A DNA stretch of 64,000 bases from Nocardioides nematodiphilus. Its GTDB lineage: Bacteria > Actinomycetota > Actinomycetes > Propionibacteriales > Nocardioidaceae. Location: contig NZ_JAIWOY010000007.1 in the NCBI RefSeq assembly GCF_020216525.1, positions 62,001 through 126,000 of the forward strand, read 5' to 3'. Each line of letters opens with the position of its first letter. Position 1 is the first letter of the stretch. Position numbers and translations under genes: made by a program. Positions 45,323-54,193 of the stretch are shown here, piece by piece. The notes beneath the pieces are model-generated. The model was not told where the DNA came from. It saw nothing but the letters and a program-made list of their open reading frames with translations, and did no database searches.

Positions 45323-46270
45323 GTGGTTGAAACCGTGCCTGCGCCGTCGTCCCGCCTCATGCTGCTCGACTCGGCGTCGATGTACTTCCGCGCCTTCTTC
45401 GGCGTCCCGGAGATCAAGGCGCCCGACGGCACCCCGGTCAACGCGGTGCGCGGGTTCCTCGACTTCATCGCCCGTCTCGTCGAGCAGTACCGGCCGTCGG
45501 ACCTGGTGTGCTGCTGGGACGACGACTGGCGTCCGCAGTGGCGCGTCGACCTGATCCCCTCCTACAAGGCTCAGCGCGTGGTCGCGGAGAACGAGGTGGG
45601 GCCCGACGTCGAGGAGGTGCCGGATCCGCTCCAGGTGCAGGTCCCGATCATCGTCGAGGTCCTCGCCGCGCTCGGCCTCCCGGTCCGCGGTGCCGCGGGC
45701 TACGAGGCCGATGACATCATCGGCACCCTCGCCGCCGGCGCCGGCATGCCGGTCGACGTGGTGACCGGCGATCGCGACCTCTTCCAGGTCGTCGACGACG
45801 CCGCCGGGGTGCGGGTGCTCTACATCGCCAAGGGCGTGGGCAACCACGAGCGTGTCGATGAGGCCTGGGTGCAGGAGAAGTACGGCGTGTCCGCCGCCCA
45901 GTACCCCGACTTCGCCACGATGCGGGGCGATGCCTCCGACGGGCTGCCCGGGGTGAAGGGCGTCGGCGAGAAGGGCGCCGCCGCCCTGCTCGCGACCTAC
46001 GGCGACCTGGCCGGCATCCGCGCCGCCGCCCACGACCCGGCGGCCACGCTGACGCCGGGCCTTCGGGCGAAGATCCTCGCGGGCGAGCCCTACCTCGACG
46101 TGGCACCCGCCGTCGTGGCCGTGGCGCGGGACGTCGACCTCGACCGTACGGGCTTCGCGCTCCCCCACGCTCCGGCCGACGCGGGGCGTCTCGCTGAGCT
46201 GGCCGAGCGCTACAACCTGACCTCGTCGGTCGCCCGCGTCACGGCGGCGCTGGCATCACTCCACGACTGA
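45323..46270 (+). CDS. 5'-3' exonuclease (PolA N-terminal nuclease-like)
   Basis: The 315-residue protein starts at GTG 45323 (VVETVPAPSSRLMLLDSASMYFRAFFG). An earlier in-frame ATG at 45215 lies inside the inverted repeat and adds unrelated residues. The FEN/PIN-type metal-binding acidic residues are in LLDSAS, CCWDDDWRP, GYEADDIIG and VTGDRDLFQVV. A helix-hairpin-helix DGLPGVKGVGEKGAAALLATYG follows. It should digest 5' flaps or RNA primers and acts alone, without a polymerase domain. The 3' end overlaps the convergent helicase gene by 15 bp. Confidence 0.92.
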   Translation: MVETVPAPSSRLMLLDSASMYFRAFFGVPEIKAPDGTPVNAVRGFLDFIARLVEQYRPSDLVCCWDDDWRPQWRVDLIPSYKAQRVVAENEVGPDVEEVPDPLQVQVPIIVEVLAALGLPVRGAAGYEADDIIGTLAAGAGMPVDVVTGDRDLFQVVDDAAGVRVLYIAKGVGNHERVDEAWVQEKYGVSAAQYPDFATMRGDASDGLPGVKGVGEKGAAALLATYGDLAGIRAAAHDPAATLTPGLRAKILAGEPYLDVAPAVVAVARDVDLDRTGFALPHAPADAGRLAELAERYNLTSSVARVTAALASLHD

Positions 46271-49048
46271 GGAGTACGCCACCACACCGCGCTTGAGCTT
46301 GCCGACCAGCTCGCGCGCGATCTTGCGCACCGGCGAGTCGCCGGCGGCGTCGGCGACCTGACCGGCCAGATCGACCAGCTGCTTCATCCAGCGGACGAAG
46401 TCGCCGGCGGCCAGGTCGACGACCGTGAGCACGTCGTCGAGGTCGTCGCCCTCGGCCCAGCGGAAGGCGGCCCAGGCGAAGCCGAGATCCGGCTGGCGCA
46501 GGAAGTCCAGCTTGTGGTCGCGCTCGAGCGCGTCCAGGTCGGCCCAGACCCGCACCATCTCGGCGATGACGTCGTTGAGCCGCCCGCCGGGCAGGCGCGG
46601 CGGCGGCGCGTCGTCGGCGCGACGGGCCTCGTAGACCAGCACGGAGAGGGCAGCCGCGAGCTCGGAGGCGCTGAGCTTGTCCCACAGCCCGACGCGCAGG
46701 GACTCCGCGGCGACCAGGTCCATCTCCGAGTAGAGCCGCATCAGGTGCCGGCCGCGGTCGGTGACCTCCCAGTGGTCCGGGTCGGGACCGTCGAGGTAGC
46801 CGAGCGCATGCAGCAGGTCGCAGACCCGGTCGAACTGCCGGGCGACGGTGTTGGTGCGGTTCTCCACCCGACGGCGCAGCGTGTCGGTGTCGCGCTGCAG
46901 CTTGAACCAGCGCTCGGCCCACCGGGAGTGGTCCTCGCGGTCGGGGCAGTCGTGGCAGGGGTGCTTGCGCAGCTCGTGGCGCAGCGCGGCGATCTTGTCG
47001 TCGGCCTCGGTCCGTCCGCTGTCGCCCCGGCGGCTCGGGGCGTTCACCGGCCGCAGGTCGCGGGTCTTCTCCTTGAGGTGCGCGGCCAGGTCGCGGCGCA
47101 TCTGCGGGTTGCGGCCGTTGAACGTCTTGGGCACCCGCATCCGGGTCTGCGCGACGACGGGCCGGTTGAAGTCGATCATGGCCAGGCGGCGGGCCTGGCG
47201 GTCGAGGGTGACGACGTATGGGCGCGGGTTCTCGCCGTCGTAGCCGGGATCGATGATCACGGCGTAGCCCGCGAACTTCCCGGTCGGCACGTCGATGACG
47301 TCGCCGGGCTTGAGCTCGCCGAGTGAGGCCACGATCTCCTCGCGCCGGTCGGTGCGGCGCTCGCGGAGCGCGGCCTTCTCGACCTGGCTGATCTGCTGGC
47401 GGATGCCGGCGTACTCCATGAAGTCGCCGCGTTCGCAGGCCGCCGCCTCGCGGTAGCCGTCGAGGGCCTCCTCGGCCTTGTGCAGCTGGCGGGCGAGCCC
47501 GACGACGGCCTTGTCGGCCTGGAACTGCGCGAAAGACTGCTCCAGCAGCTCCCGGGAGCGTGCCTTGCCGAACTGGTGCACCAGGTTGACGGCCATGTTG
47601 TACGAGGGCCGGAAGCTGGAGCGCAGCGGATAGGTACGCGTCGAGGCGAGGCCGGCGAGCTCCTTCGGGTTCATCCCCGCCTGCCACAGCACGACGCCGT
47701 GGCCCTCGACGTCCAGACCGCGACGCCCGGCGCGGCCGACGAGCTGGGTGTACTCCCCCGGTGACAGGTCGGCGTGGGTCTCGCCGTTCCACTTGGTCAG
47801 CTTCTCGATCACGACGGTGCGCGCGGGCATGTTGATGCCGAGGGCCAGGGTCTCGGTGGCGAAGACGACCTTCACCAGGCTGCGCAGGAAGAGCTCCTCG
47901 ACGACCTGCTTGAAGGCGGGCAGCATGCCGGCGTGGTGGGCGGCGACGCCACGGGTGAGGCCGTCGACCCAGTCGTGGTAGCCCAGGACGTGGCGGTCCT
48001 CGTCGGGCAGGTCACGGCAGGCCTCGGAGACGTACGCGTAGATCTCGTCGCGCTCCTCCGGGGTGGTGAGGCGCAGGTTGGCCGAGAGGCACTGGGTGAC
48101 GGCGGCGTCGCAGCCGATCCGGCTGAAGACGAAGACGATCGCGGGCAGCATCCCGGCCCGGTCGAGGGAGCCGACCACCTCAGGGCGCGAGGCGATCCAG
48201 ACCCGGCGACCGTTGCCCACATCGCGGCGCCCCGGGGTCTTGGTGGCGCCTCGCGGCGAGCGGCGGTCCTTGATCTTGGTGGCGGCCCAGTCGTCCCGGG
48301 CGATCTTCATCAGCTCGCCGTTGACGGGGGCGCCCTCCTTGACGAACCCGGCCGACGCGTCGATGTCGGAGGAGGCGAAGAGGTCGAGGACGCGGCGCCC
48401 GACCATGACGTGCTGGTAGAGCGGGACGGGCCGCTTCTCCTCGATGATGGTGGTGGTCTCGCCGCGCACCGTGGTCAGCCACTCGCCGAACTCCTCGGCG
48501 TTGGAGACGGTCGCCGACAGCGAGATCACCGAGACCGACTCCGGCAGGTGGATGATGACCTCCTCCCAGACCGCGCCTCGGGAGCGGTCGGCGAGGTAGT
48601 GCACCTCGTCCATCACCACGAAGCCGAGCCCGAGCAGCGTGCTGGAGCCGGCGTAGAGCATGTTGCGCAGCACCTCGGTGGTCATCACCACGATCGGCGC
48701 CTCGCCGTTCACGACGTTGTCGCCGGTCAGCAGGCCGACCTTGTCGGCGCCGTAGCGGCGCACCAGGTCGCTGTACTTCTGGTTCGACAGCGCCTTGATC
48801 GGCGTGGTGTAGAACGCCTTGCGGCCGGTGGCCAGCGCGAGGTGGATGGCGAACTCGCCGACGATCGTCTTTCCGGAGCCGGTGGGGGCCGCGACCAGCA
48901 CACCGCGGCCGTCCTCGATCTCCCGGCAGGCGCGTGCCTGGAAGTCGTCGAGGGGGAAGGTGTAGAGGTCCGAGAAGTCCTTGAAGACGGGGTACGCCCT
49001 GTCGCGCTTGGACTTGGCGTAGCGCTCGGACGGCGACAGCTCGGTCAT
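46256..49048 (-). CDS. helY: SKI2/Mtr4-like DEAD-box helicase, HelY type
   Basis: The 930-residue protein has superfamily 2 helicase motifs in order: FQARACREIEDGRGVLVAAPTGSGKT (Q-like and I, about 38-62), TPIKALSNQ (Ia), VVMDEVHYLAD (II, DEVH, about 142), SLSATVSN (III), FVFSRIGCD (IV) and QLVGRAGRRGLDVEG (VI). A long C-terminal half (about 480-930) contains the beta-rich insertion and DSHCT-like region of Ski2/Mtr4 RNA helicases. Actinobacterial HelY orthologues lie next to the Tat and Paf genes as here. It is probably an RNA helicase in decay or processing. It follows the lipid kinase gene by 23 bp. Confidence 0.93.
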   Translation of the reverse strand: MTELSPSERYAKSKRDRAYPVFKDFSDLYTFPLDDFQARACREIEDGRGVLVAAPTGSGKTIVGEFAIHLALATGRKAFYTTPIKALSNQKYSDLVRRYGADKVGLLTGDNVVNGEAPIVVMTTEVLRNMLYAGSSTLLGLGFVVMDEVHYLADRSRGAVWEEVIIHLPESVSVISLSATVSNAEEFGEWLTTVRGETTTIIEEKRPVPLYQHVMVGRRVLDLFASSDIDASAGFVKEGAPVNGELMKIARDDWAATKIKDRRSPRGATKTPGRRDVGNGRRVWIASRPEVVGSLDRAGMLPAIVFVFSRIGCDAAVTQCLSANLRLTTPEERDEIYAYVSEACRDLPDEDRHVLGYHDWVDGLTRGVAAHHAGMLPAFKQVVEELFLRSLVKVVFATETLALGINMPARTVVIEKLTKWNGETHADLSPGEYTQLVGRAGRRGLDVEGHGVVLWQAGMNPKELAGLASTRTYPLRSSFRPSYNMAVNLVHQFGKARSRELLEQSFAQFQADKAVVGLARQLHKAEEALDGYREAAACERGDFMEYAGIRQQISQVEKAALRERRTDRREEIVASLGELKPGDVIDVPTGKFAGYAVIIDPGYDGENPRPYVVTLDRQARRLAMIDFNRPVVAQTRMRVPKTFNGRNPQMRRDLAAHLKEKTRDLRPVNAPSRRGDSGRTEADDKIAALRHELRKHPCHDCPDREDHSRWAERWFKLQRDTDTLRRRVENRTNTVARQFDRVCDLLHALGYLDGPDPDHWEVTDRGRHLMRLYSEMDLVAAESLRVGLWDKLSASELAAALSVLVYEARRADDAPPPRLPGGRLNDVIAEMVRVWADLDALERDHKLDFLRQPDLGFAWAAFRWAEGDDLDDVLTVVDLAAGDFVRWMKQLVDLAGQVADAAGDSPVRKIARELVGKLKRGVVAYSSVVE

Positions 49049-49071
49049 GCCCCAAACCTACCGGCGGCCCT

Positions 49072-49959
49072 TCAGTGCAGGACGGTCAACGCCCCCGGCA
49101 CGCACTCCACCGTCAGCGGTACGTCGGCGAAGCGCTCGCCGTCGGCGTACGAGGTGACCGGCGGGGTGATCGCGATGCTCACGGTGCGCGCCCGGACACG
49201 CTCGTACGCGGGGTTGTGCACGTGCGCGCCGGTCTTGACCGTCGGGAAGAACCGGACGAGCTGCAGACGGGTCAGCTTCTTCACGATGATCACGTCGAAC
49301 AGGCCGTCGTCGAAGCTCGCGCCGACGCCGATCTTCATCCCGCCGCCGAAGTGGTCGAGGTTGGCGACCGAGACCAGCATCGCCTCCACGGTGCGCTCGA
49401 CGCCGTCCAGCGACAAGGTGTAGTGCAGCGGCCTGAAACGGGGCAGCTCGGCCGCGACCGCGACCGTGTAGCGCAGCGGCCCGGTGGGCCAGGTCATCTC
49501 CCCGCCGCGCCTGGCGGCCAGCGCGTCGAAGCCGGTGGCCAGGACCGTGAGGAACCAGACGTCGCCGGAGCGGCCCAGGTCGATCGCGCGACGGCGGTCG
49601 CGCAGCACGACCTCGGCGGCTGCGATGGGGTCGCCGAGCGGGATCTCCAGCGCCCGGGCGGCGTCGTTGCCGGTGCCCGCCGGCAGGATGCCGAGCGCGA
49701 CCTGGGTGCCGGCCAGCGCCTGGACGGCGAGGTGGATCAGGCCGTCGCCGCCGCTGACGACCACGGTGTCGACCCCGTCCGCGATCGCCTTGTGGACGAG
49801 CGTCAGGGACTCGGCCGGATCGTGCCCGACGACGTCGGTGACCTCGGCGCCGGCGGCCCGCAGGTGCGCGATGACACGATCCCGGCCCACGTGTCCTTCG
49901 CCGGCCCCGGAGGCCGGGTTGGAGAGGAACGCGATGCGACGGCCGGCTGCGCTGGTCAT
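49072..49959 (-). CDS. Diacylglycerol/lipid kinase (DagK, YegS-like)
   Basis: The 295-residue protein has the lipid-kinase fold: IAFLSNPASGAGEGHVGRDRV (phosphate-binding), VVVSGGDGLIHLAVQAL (GGDGT-like motif, here GGDGL), and LPAGTGNDAARAL. GASFDDGLFDVIIV in the second domain is typical. It phosphorylates diacylglycerol or a related lipid using ATP and could recycle lipids released by membrane glycan synthesis. The catalytic-motif Thr is replaced by Leu (GGDGL rather than GGDGT), which occurs in some actinobacterial members. It sits 12 bp after tatC, with helY downstream. Confidence 0.92.
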   Translation of the reverse strand: MTSAAGRRIAFLSNPASGAGEGHVGRDRVIAHLRAAGAEVTDVVGHDPAESLTLVHKAIADGVDTVVVSGGDGLIHLAVQALAGTQVALGILPAGTGNDAARALEIPLGDPIAAAEVVLRDRRRAIDLGRSGDVWFLTVLATGFDALAARRGGEMTWPTGPLRYTVAVAAELPRFRPLHYTLSLDGVERTVEAMLVSVANLDHFGGGMKIGVGASFDDGLFDVIIVKKLTRLQLVRFFPTVKTGAHVHNPAYERVRARTVSIAITPPVTSYADGERFADVPLTVECVPGALTVLH

Positions 49960-49971
49960 GCGCTGATCATG

Positions 49972-50817
49972 TCAGTCGCGCGGCAGCGGCGAGGGCTGAT
50001 CGGGGTCGAGACCGGCATAGGGCCGGTTGTCGATCTTGCGCCGGTCGTGGACCCGGGCGATGACCTCGGAGATGCCGTACAGGATGCACATCGGCACCGC
50101 CATGAACGTCATCGTGAGCGGATCGGTCGACGGTGTGGCGGCGGCGGCGAAGACGAAGATGCCGATGATGATCCACGGCCGGGTCGCCTTGAGGGCGCGG
50201 GCCGGCAGCACGCCGACGCGGTTGAGCATCACCACGAAGACGGGGATCTCGAAGGCGATGCCGAACACGAGCAGGGTGCGCAGGAAGAACGAGAGGTAGT
50301 CGTTGAACTCCACCAGGTTCTTGACGCCGTCGTGGTTGAAGCTGATCAGGATCTCGACGCCCTTGGGGAGCGTGAGGTAGCCGATCGCGACGCCGATCAG
50401 GAACAGCGGGCCCGCGAAGGCGACGAAGATCGCCGACCAGCGCTTCTCCTTGGGCAGCAGCGCGGGCAGGATGAACGCCCAGATCTGGTAGAGCCACAGT
50501 GGTGCCGAGACCACCAGGCCGGCGAAGGCGGGCAGCTTGAAGAAGAGCAGGAAGCCGCCACCGACGCCTTCGGTGATCGCCTCGGTCCTGCCACTGCCCA
50601 GCGCCCGCTGGGCGTCGAGGTACGGGTTCGCGACGAGATCGAAGAGCTGGTCGTTGAAGAACAGCATCACGCCGAAGCTGATGGCCAGGATGAGCGCGAT
50701 CTTGAGGACGCGCGCGCGGAGCTCGCGGAAGTGGTCCGAGAGCGCCATCCGGCCGTCAGCACCGACGGGGTGAACGGGTCGGCCACTGAGGAGGCCGACG
50801 ACGCCCGACAGGGACAA
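49972..50817 (-). CDS. tatC: Twin-arginine translocase subunit TatC
   Basis: The 281-residue protein has six TM helices. GRMALSDHFRELRARVLKIAL is the family N-terminus (consensus LxxHLxELR). FFKLPAFAGLVVSAPLWLYQIWAFILPALLPKEKR is the long conserved loop/TM2-3 region containing P, W and F of TatC. TTG 50817 is the start chosen because GADGRM upstream of the ELR motif belongs to the protein; ATG 50748 is the conservative alternative. It recognises twin-arginine signal peptides. It follows tatA by 14 bp. Confidence 0.95.
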   Translation of the reverse strand: MSLSGVVGLLSGRPVHPVGADGRMALSDHFRELRARVLKIALILAISFGVMLFFNDQLFDLVANPYLDAQRALGSGRTEAITEGVGGGFLLFFKLPAFAGLVVSAPLWLYQIWAFILPALLPKEKRWSAIFVAFAGPLFLIGVAIGYLTLPKGVEILISFNHDGVKNLVEFNDYLSFFLRTLLVFGIAFEIPVFVVMLNRVGVLPARALKATRPWIIIGIFVFAAAATPSTDPLTMTFMAVPMCILYGISEVIARVHDRRKIDNRPYAGLDPDQPSPLPRD

Positions 50818-50831
50818 GGTGGGGTCCTGGG

Positions 50832-51149
50832 TCAGGCGTCGGGCTGCTGCAGGCGCGCGCGCTCCGCGTCCAGCTCGGCCTGGCGACGGTCGAGCTCGGC
50901 CTGCTGCGCGATCTTCGCCTGCTCGATCTGCTGAGCCTCCGGGCTCGTCGCCACCTGCTCAGCCGTCAGCGTCGGCTTCTCGCCCTTGTCGTCGTCGCGC
51001 AGGCCCTTGGTCTCGGCCTTGAAGATACGCAGCGCCTGGCCCGTGCCGCGGGCGAGCTCCGGCAGCTTGGCGGCACCGAAGACGAGGATCACGATCACCA
51101 GGATGATGAGCCATTCCCAGCCACCGGGCATGTCGATCAGGGGGAACAT
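50832..51149 (-). CDS. tatA: Twin-arginine translocase subunit TatA
   Basis: The 105-residue protein from ATG 51149 has AGGTG ribosome spacing; GTG 51158 is an alternative. One TM helix (EWLIILVIVILVFGAAKLPELARG) contains the diagnostic FGxxKLPEL hinge, followed by an amphipathic helix and a long Gln/Glu-rich, highly charged tail. TatA forms the pore of the Tat pathway with TatC. The tail is longer and more helical than in many TatA proteins. It sits between pafC and tatC. Confidence 0.95.
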   Translation of the reverse strand: MFPLIDMPGGWEWLIILVIVILVFGAAKLPELARGTGQALRIFKAETKGLRDDDKGEKPTLTAEQVATSPEAQQIEQAKIAQQAELDRRQAELDAERARLQQPDA

Positions 51150-51190
51150 GTGAAGCACCTCGTCGTCGTTCGTTGGGGACTTGTGAAATC

Positions 51191-52183
51191 TTACGCGTAG
51201 AGCGCCAGGGTCGCCTCGGCCGCATCGCGCAGGTCTGCGGCGAGCTCGACCGGAGCCACCACCGTGGCGTACGGGGCGAGGCGCAGCAGCAGGCGGCGCA
51301 GCCAGCGCCGGTCGGCCACGCGGAGGTCGACCTCGAGGCTGCCGTCCTGCTGCTGGCGGACGTCCTCGACCGGGTAGTACTCGGTCACCCAGCGAGCCTG
51401 CGGCTGCAGGTGGAGCGTCACGGTGAGCAGGTCCTCGCCCGCGGCGAACAGGCCCTCGGCCAGGCTGCGCGGGGTGGTCGGCTCGGTCGCGATCGGCGTG
51501 TCCAGCAGGGTCGCCTCCCGGATCCGGTCGAGCCGGAACAGGCGCGGCGCCTCGGCACTGTGGCAGTAGGCGTCGAGGTAGTCGACGCCCTGGTGGGCCA
51601 CGACCCCGCGCGGGTCGACCGTACGGGTGGACTCCTCGTCGCGGGCCGGCACGAAGTAGGCGAGCTCGACCTGGCGATGCTCACTCACCGCGCGCTGGAG
51701 CAGCGCCTTGCGCGCCGCGTACGCCCGCTCGTCGGGGGCGATCGGCACCTCGACGGGCACGGTGGCGCCGGCGGCGGCCTGCTCGAGCTTGGCGAGCGCC
51801 CGGTCGACGACCTCCGAGGCCTCCTCGGTGATGGCACCGCCACGCAGGGCACGCAGCGCGACGATCAGTGCGGTGGCCTCGTTGGTCGACAGGCGCAGCG
51901 GGCGCGAGAGGTAGTCGGCGTTCGAGATCCGGATGACCCGGTCGCCGTCCTGCTCGGTCAGGGCCTCGAGATCGACGTCGATGAGGTCGTCGGGCAGACC
52001 TTCGGGCAGGCCGCACATGAAGAGCACGCGCAGGTCCTTGACGAGCTGCTTCTCCGGTACGCCGAGCGCGGCGGCCGCCTCGTCGAGGCGCACTCCCCCG
52101 CGGGCGTGCAGGAACGGCACCAGGGTGAGCAGGCGTGCGACCTGCTCCTTGGCCCCGCTCGAAGCCGCAGGTGACGTCTTCAC
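51191..52183 (-). CDS. pafC: WYL/HTH regulator PafC
   Basis: The 330-residue protein from GTG 52183 overlaps the pafB stop by 4 nt (GTGA). The N-terminal winged HTH (KEQVARLLTLVPFLHARGGVRLDEAAAALGVPEKQLVKDLRVLF) is followed by a WYL domain (about 160-220; HRQVELAYFVPARDEESTRTVDPRGVVAHQGVDYLDAYCH). In mycobacteria PafB and PafC form a complex that activates DNA-damage response genes independently of LexA; that role is inferred here from synteny and family. Confidence 0.93.
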   Translation of the reverse strand: MKTSPAASSGAKEQVARLLTLVPFLHARGGVRLDEAAAALGVPEKQLVKDLRVLFMCGLPEGLPDDLIDVDLEALTEQDGDRVIRISNADYLSRPLRLSTNEATALIVALRALRGGAITEEASEVVDRALAKLEQAAAGATVPVEVPIAPDERAYAARKALLQRAVSEHRQVELAYFVPARDEESTRTVDPRGVVAHQGVDYLDAYCHSAEAPRLFRLDRIREATLLDTPIATEPTTPRSLAEGLFAAGEDLLTVTLHLQPQARWVTEYYPVEDVRQQQDGSLEVDLRVADRRWLRRLLLRLAPYATVVAPVELAADLRDAAEATLALYA

Positions 52184-53127
52184 GCCAGCACCCCCTGGAG
52201 GCGGGCGATGACGCTCGCGCGCAGCGTCGCGGGTGACTCGACGATCACGTCGGCTCCGTGGCCGAGGACCTCGTCGGCCAGATCGGCCGGCGGGGTCGGC
52301 AGGTGCAGGCGCTCCCAGTCGGCGTCGACCTGCTCGATCTGAGCGGCGTGGCGGCGCAGCATGTGCCCGGCCCCGCGCCGGACGAGCAGCGTGGCCGGCT
52401 CGGCGGGCCGGTCGGGACGCAGGGTGGCGTGCGCGATGGCGCGCACGTCGACGCCCTCGGGGATCTCGTAGGTCCCGGGCGTGCCGTCGAGACGGGCGCT
52501 GCCGACGACGCGCGACAGGCGGAAGACGCGCTGGTCGTCCTTGTCCAGGTCGTGCCCCACCACGTACCAGCGGCCGGAGAACCGGACCACGCCCCAGGGC
52601 TGGAGGTGGCGTGCGACCGCGTCGGGACTGCCTGACGTGCGGTAGTCGAAGCGGACCGGGATCCGGTGGTTGACCGCTTCGAGGAACACGTCGAAGGACG
52701 GCTCCTCGGCGGCCAGGCGCGGCGAGACCAGGTCGAGGGCGGCGACGTCGATCTCGGCGCCCGCGGCGGTCAGCTTGCGGACCGCCTCGGTGGTCGCGTC
52801 CGCGAGCCGGGCGTGCTCCCACACCTTGGTGGCCAGGCCGACGACGGCAGCCTCGTCGGCGGTGAGCTCGATGGCCGGCAGCGCGAACGCGTCGGGGCTG
52901 ATCCGGTAGCCGCCCTCGTCCTCGAACAGTGGGTCGTACGAACCGGTCTCGATCGGCACGCCGAGACTGCGCAGCTCTTCCTTGTCGCGCTCGAACATCC
53001 GCTCGAAGGCCTCGTCGGAGGAGTCCTTGTAGAGCAGCTCGCGGATGCGATCGCGCCCGACGTAGCCACGCTGGACGAGCAGCATGATGAGCAGGTTCAT
53101 CAGGCGCTCGGTCTTGGCTGCCGCCAT
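52180..53127 (-). CDS. pafB: WYL/HTH regulator PafB
   Basis: The 315-residue protein has N-terminal HTH residues KTERLMNLLIMLLVQRGYVGRDRIRELL and FERDKEELRSLGVPIETG. A WYL domain (about 145-200) contains RIPVRFDYRTSG, HLQPWGVVRFSGRWYVVGHDLDKDDQRVFRLSRV. PafB and PafC are sibling proteins encoded in tandem. In mycobacterial genomes they follow pafA; here two FKBP lipoprotein genes lie between pafA and pafB. Its stop overlaps the pafC start. Confidence 0.94.
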   Translation of the reverse strand: MAAAKTERLMNLLIMLLVQRGYVGRDRIRELLYKDSSDEAFERMFERDKEELRSLGVPIETGSYDPLFEDEGGYRISPDAFALPAIELTADEAAVVGLATKVWEHARLADATTEAVRKLTAAGAEIDVAALDLVSPRLAAEEPSFDVFLEAVNHRIPVRFDYRTSGSPDAVARHLQPWGVVRFSGRWYVVGHDLDKDDQRVFRLSRVVGSARLDGTPGTYEIPEGVDVRAIAHATLRPDRPAEPATLLVRRGAGHMLRRHAAQIEQVDADWERLHLPTPPADLADEVLGHGADVIVESPATLRASVIARLQGVLA

Positions 53128-53131
53128 AGGG

Positions 53132-54097
53132 CTAGGAGGCCTTCAGGACGTCGATCACGAACCAGAGCGTAGCGTTGCCGGCGATCTTGTCACCGCTGCC
53201 CTGCGCGCCGTAACCGAAGGCGGGCGGCATCGCGAGGAGCACGCGGCTGCCGACCGGGACGCCCTCGAGGCCGATCTGCCAACCCTTCACCAGGCTGGTG
53301 AGGGTGTTGGTGTACGGCGTCTTGCTGTAGCTCTCGTCGAAGGGCTCCTTGGCGTTGAACGTCTCGCCCAGGTAGTTGATCGTCACCTTCGAGTTCTCCG
53401 TGACCTTCTTGCCGGTGCCCTTCTTGAGGAAGAGGCGGTGCACCGGAGTGGTCAGGTCGGGCTCGGAGAGACCCTTGAAGTCGAGGCCGGTCGGCTTGCC
53501 GTTCTTGCTGATGATTCTCGGCATCATGCTCGGCGAGACGTCGTGCACCTTGTCGTCGGTCGGCGTCGGCGAGACCGCCGCCTTCTCGACGAGGTCGGCG
53601 ACGACGACGAGGCTGTCGTTCTTGCCCAGGCCGAGCTGGGACGCCGCGTCAGCCGAGCCGAGCAGGTCCTCCGGGGTGGTCACGGCCACCACCCGCGAGC
53701 CGTACGTCTGCCCGCTGAAGAGCTTGTCGAAGACCGGGCCGAGCTGGCCGTTGTTCGGCAGCGCCTCAGGCTTGCCCTGGTCGTAGTCGCTGAAGGTCTG
53801 CTTCTTGGTGGTGCCGTCGGCGATCCACAGGTAGGCGTTGACCGTGTCGGTGGACGTGATCTTGTCGCCGCTGCCCTTCACCAGGGTGGTGACGCTGGTC
53901 GACGTCGGCTTGGCGACCGGCTTCTTCCAGGTCGCGGTGATCTCCTTGCCGACGTCACCGGTGAAGGAGACCTGGCTCAGGCCCGTGCTGGTGGCGCCGT
54001 CCTTGGTGTTGTCGTCCGATCCGCCGCAGGCGACGAGGGTCGGGAGCAGGAGCACCGGGATCAGGGCGAGGGCAGGACGGTGGAGACGGGAAGACAC
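53132..54097 (-). CDS. Lipoprotein with tandem FKBP-type PPIase domains (first copy)
   Basis: The 321-residue protein from GTG 54097 has a lipoprotein signal peptide ending LPTLVAC (Cys about 24). Two FKBP-like units follow. The first (about 60-185) is degenerate, and the second (about 220-321) has SKVTINYLGETF, FDESY, LVKGWQIGLEGVPVGSRVLLAMPP and the terminal LWFVIDVLKAS. Of the FKBP pocket, Tyr, Phe, Asp and Trp are retained in the second unit. It should fold proteins outside the membrane, where prolyl isomerisation is rate limiting. It is a paralogue of the next gene and lies 5 bp upstream of pafB. Confidence 0.88.
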   Translation of the reverse strand: MSSRLHRPALALIPVLLLPTLVACGGSDDNTKDGATSTGLSQVSFTGDVGKEITATWKKPVAKPTSTSVTTLVKGSGDKITSTDTVNAYLWIADGTTKKQTFSDYDQGKPEALPNNGQLGPVFDKLFSGQTYGSRVVAVTTPEDLLGSADAASQLGLGKNDSLVVVADLVEKAAVSPTPTDDKVHDVSPSMMPRIISKNGKPTGLDFKGLSEPDLTTPVHRLFLKKGTGKKVTENSKVTINYLGETFNAKEPFDESYSKTPYTNTLTSLVKGWQIGLEGVPVGSRVLLAMPPAFGYGAQGSGDKIAGNATLWFVIDVLKAS

Positions 54098-54193
54098 GTG
54101 AGAGGACCTTCGGGTGGGGTGCGGGGGAACTCTGGTCAGGCTAGGTCGCGAGTCTGAGCGCGCCCTGAACGACCCTCAGGAACCGGTGGTGCG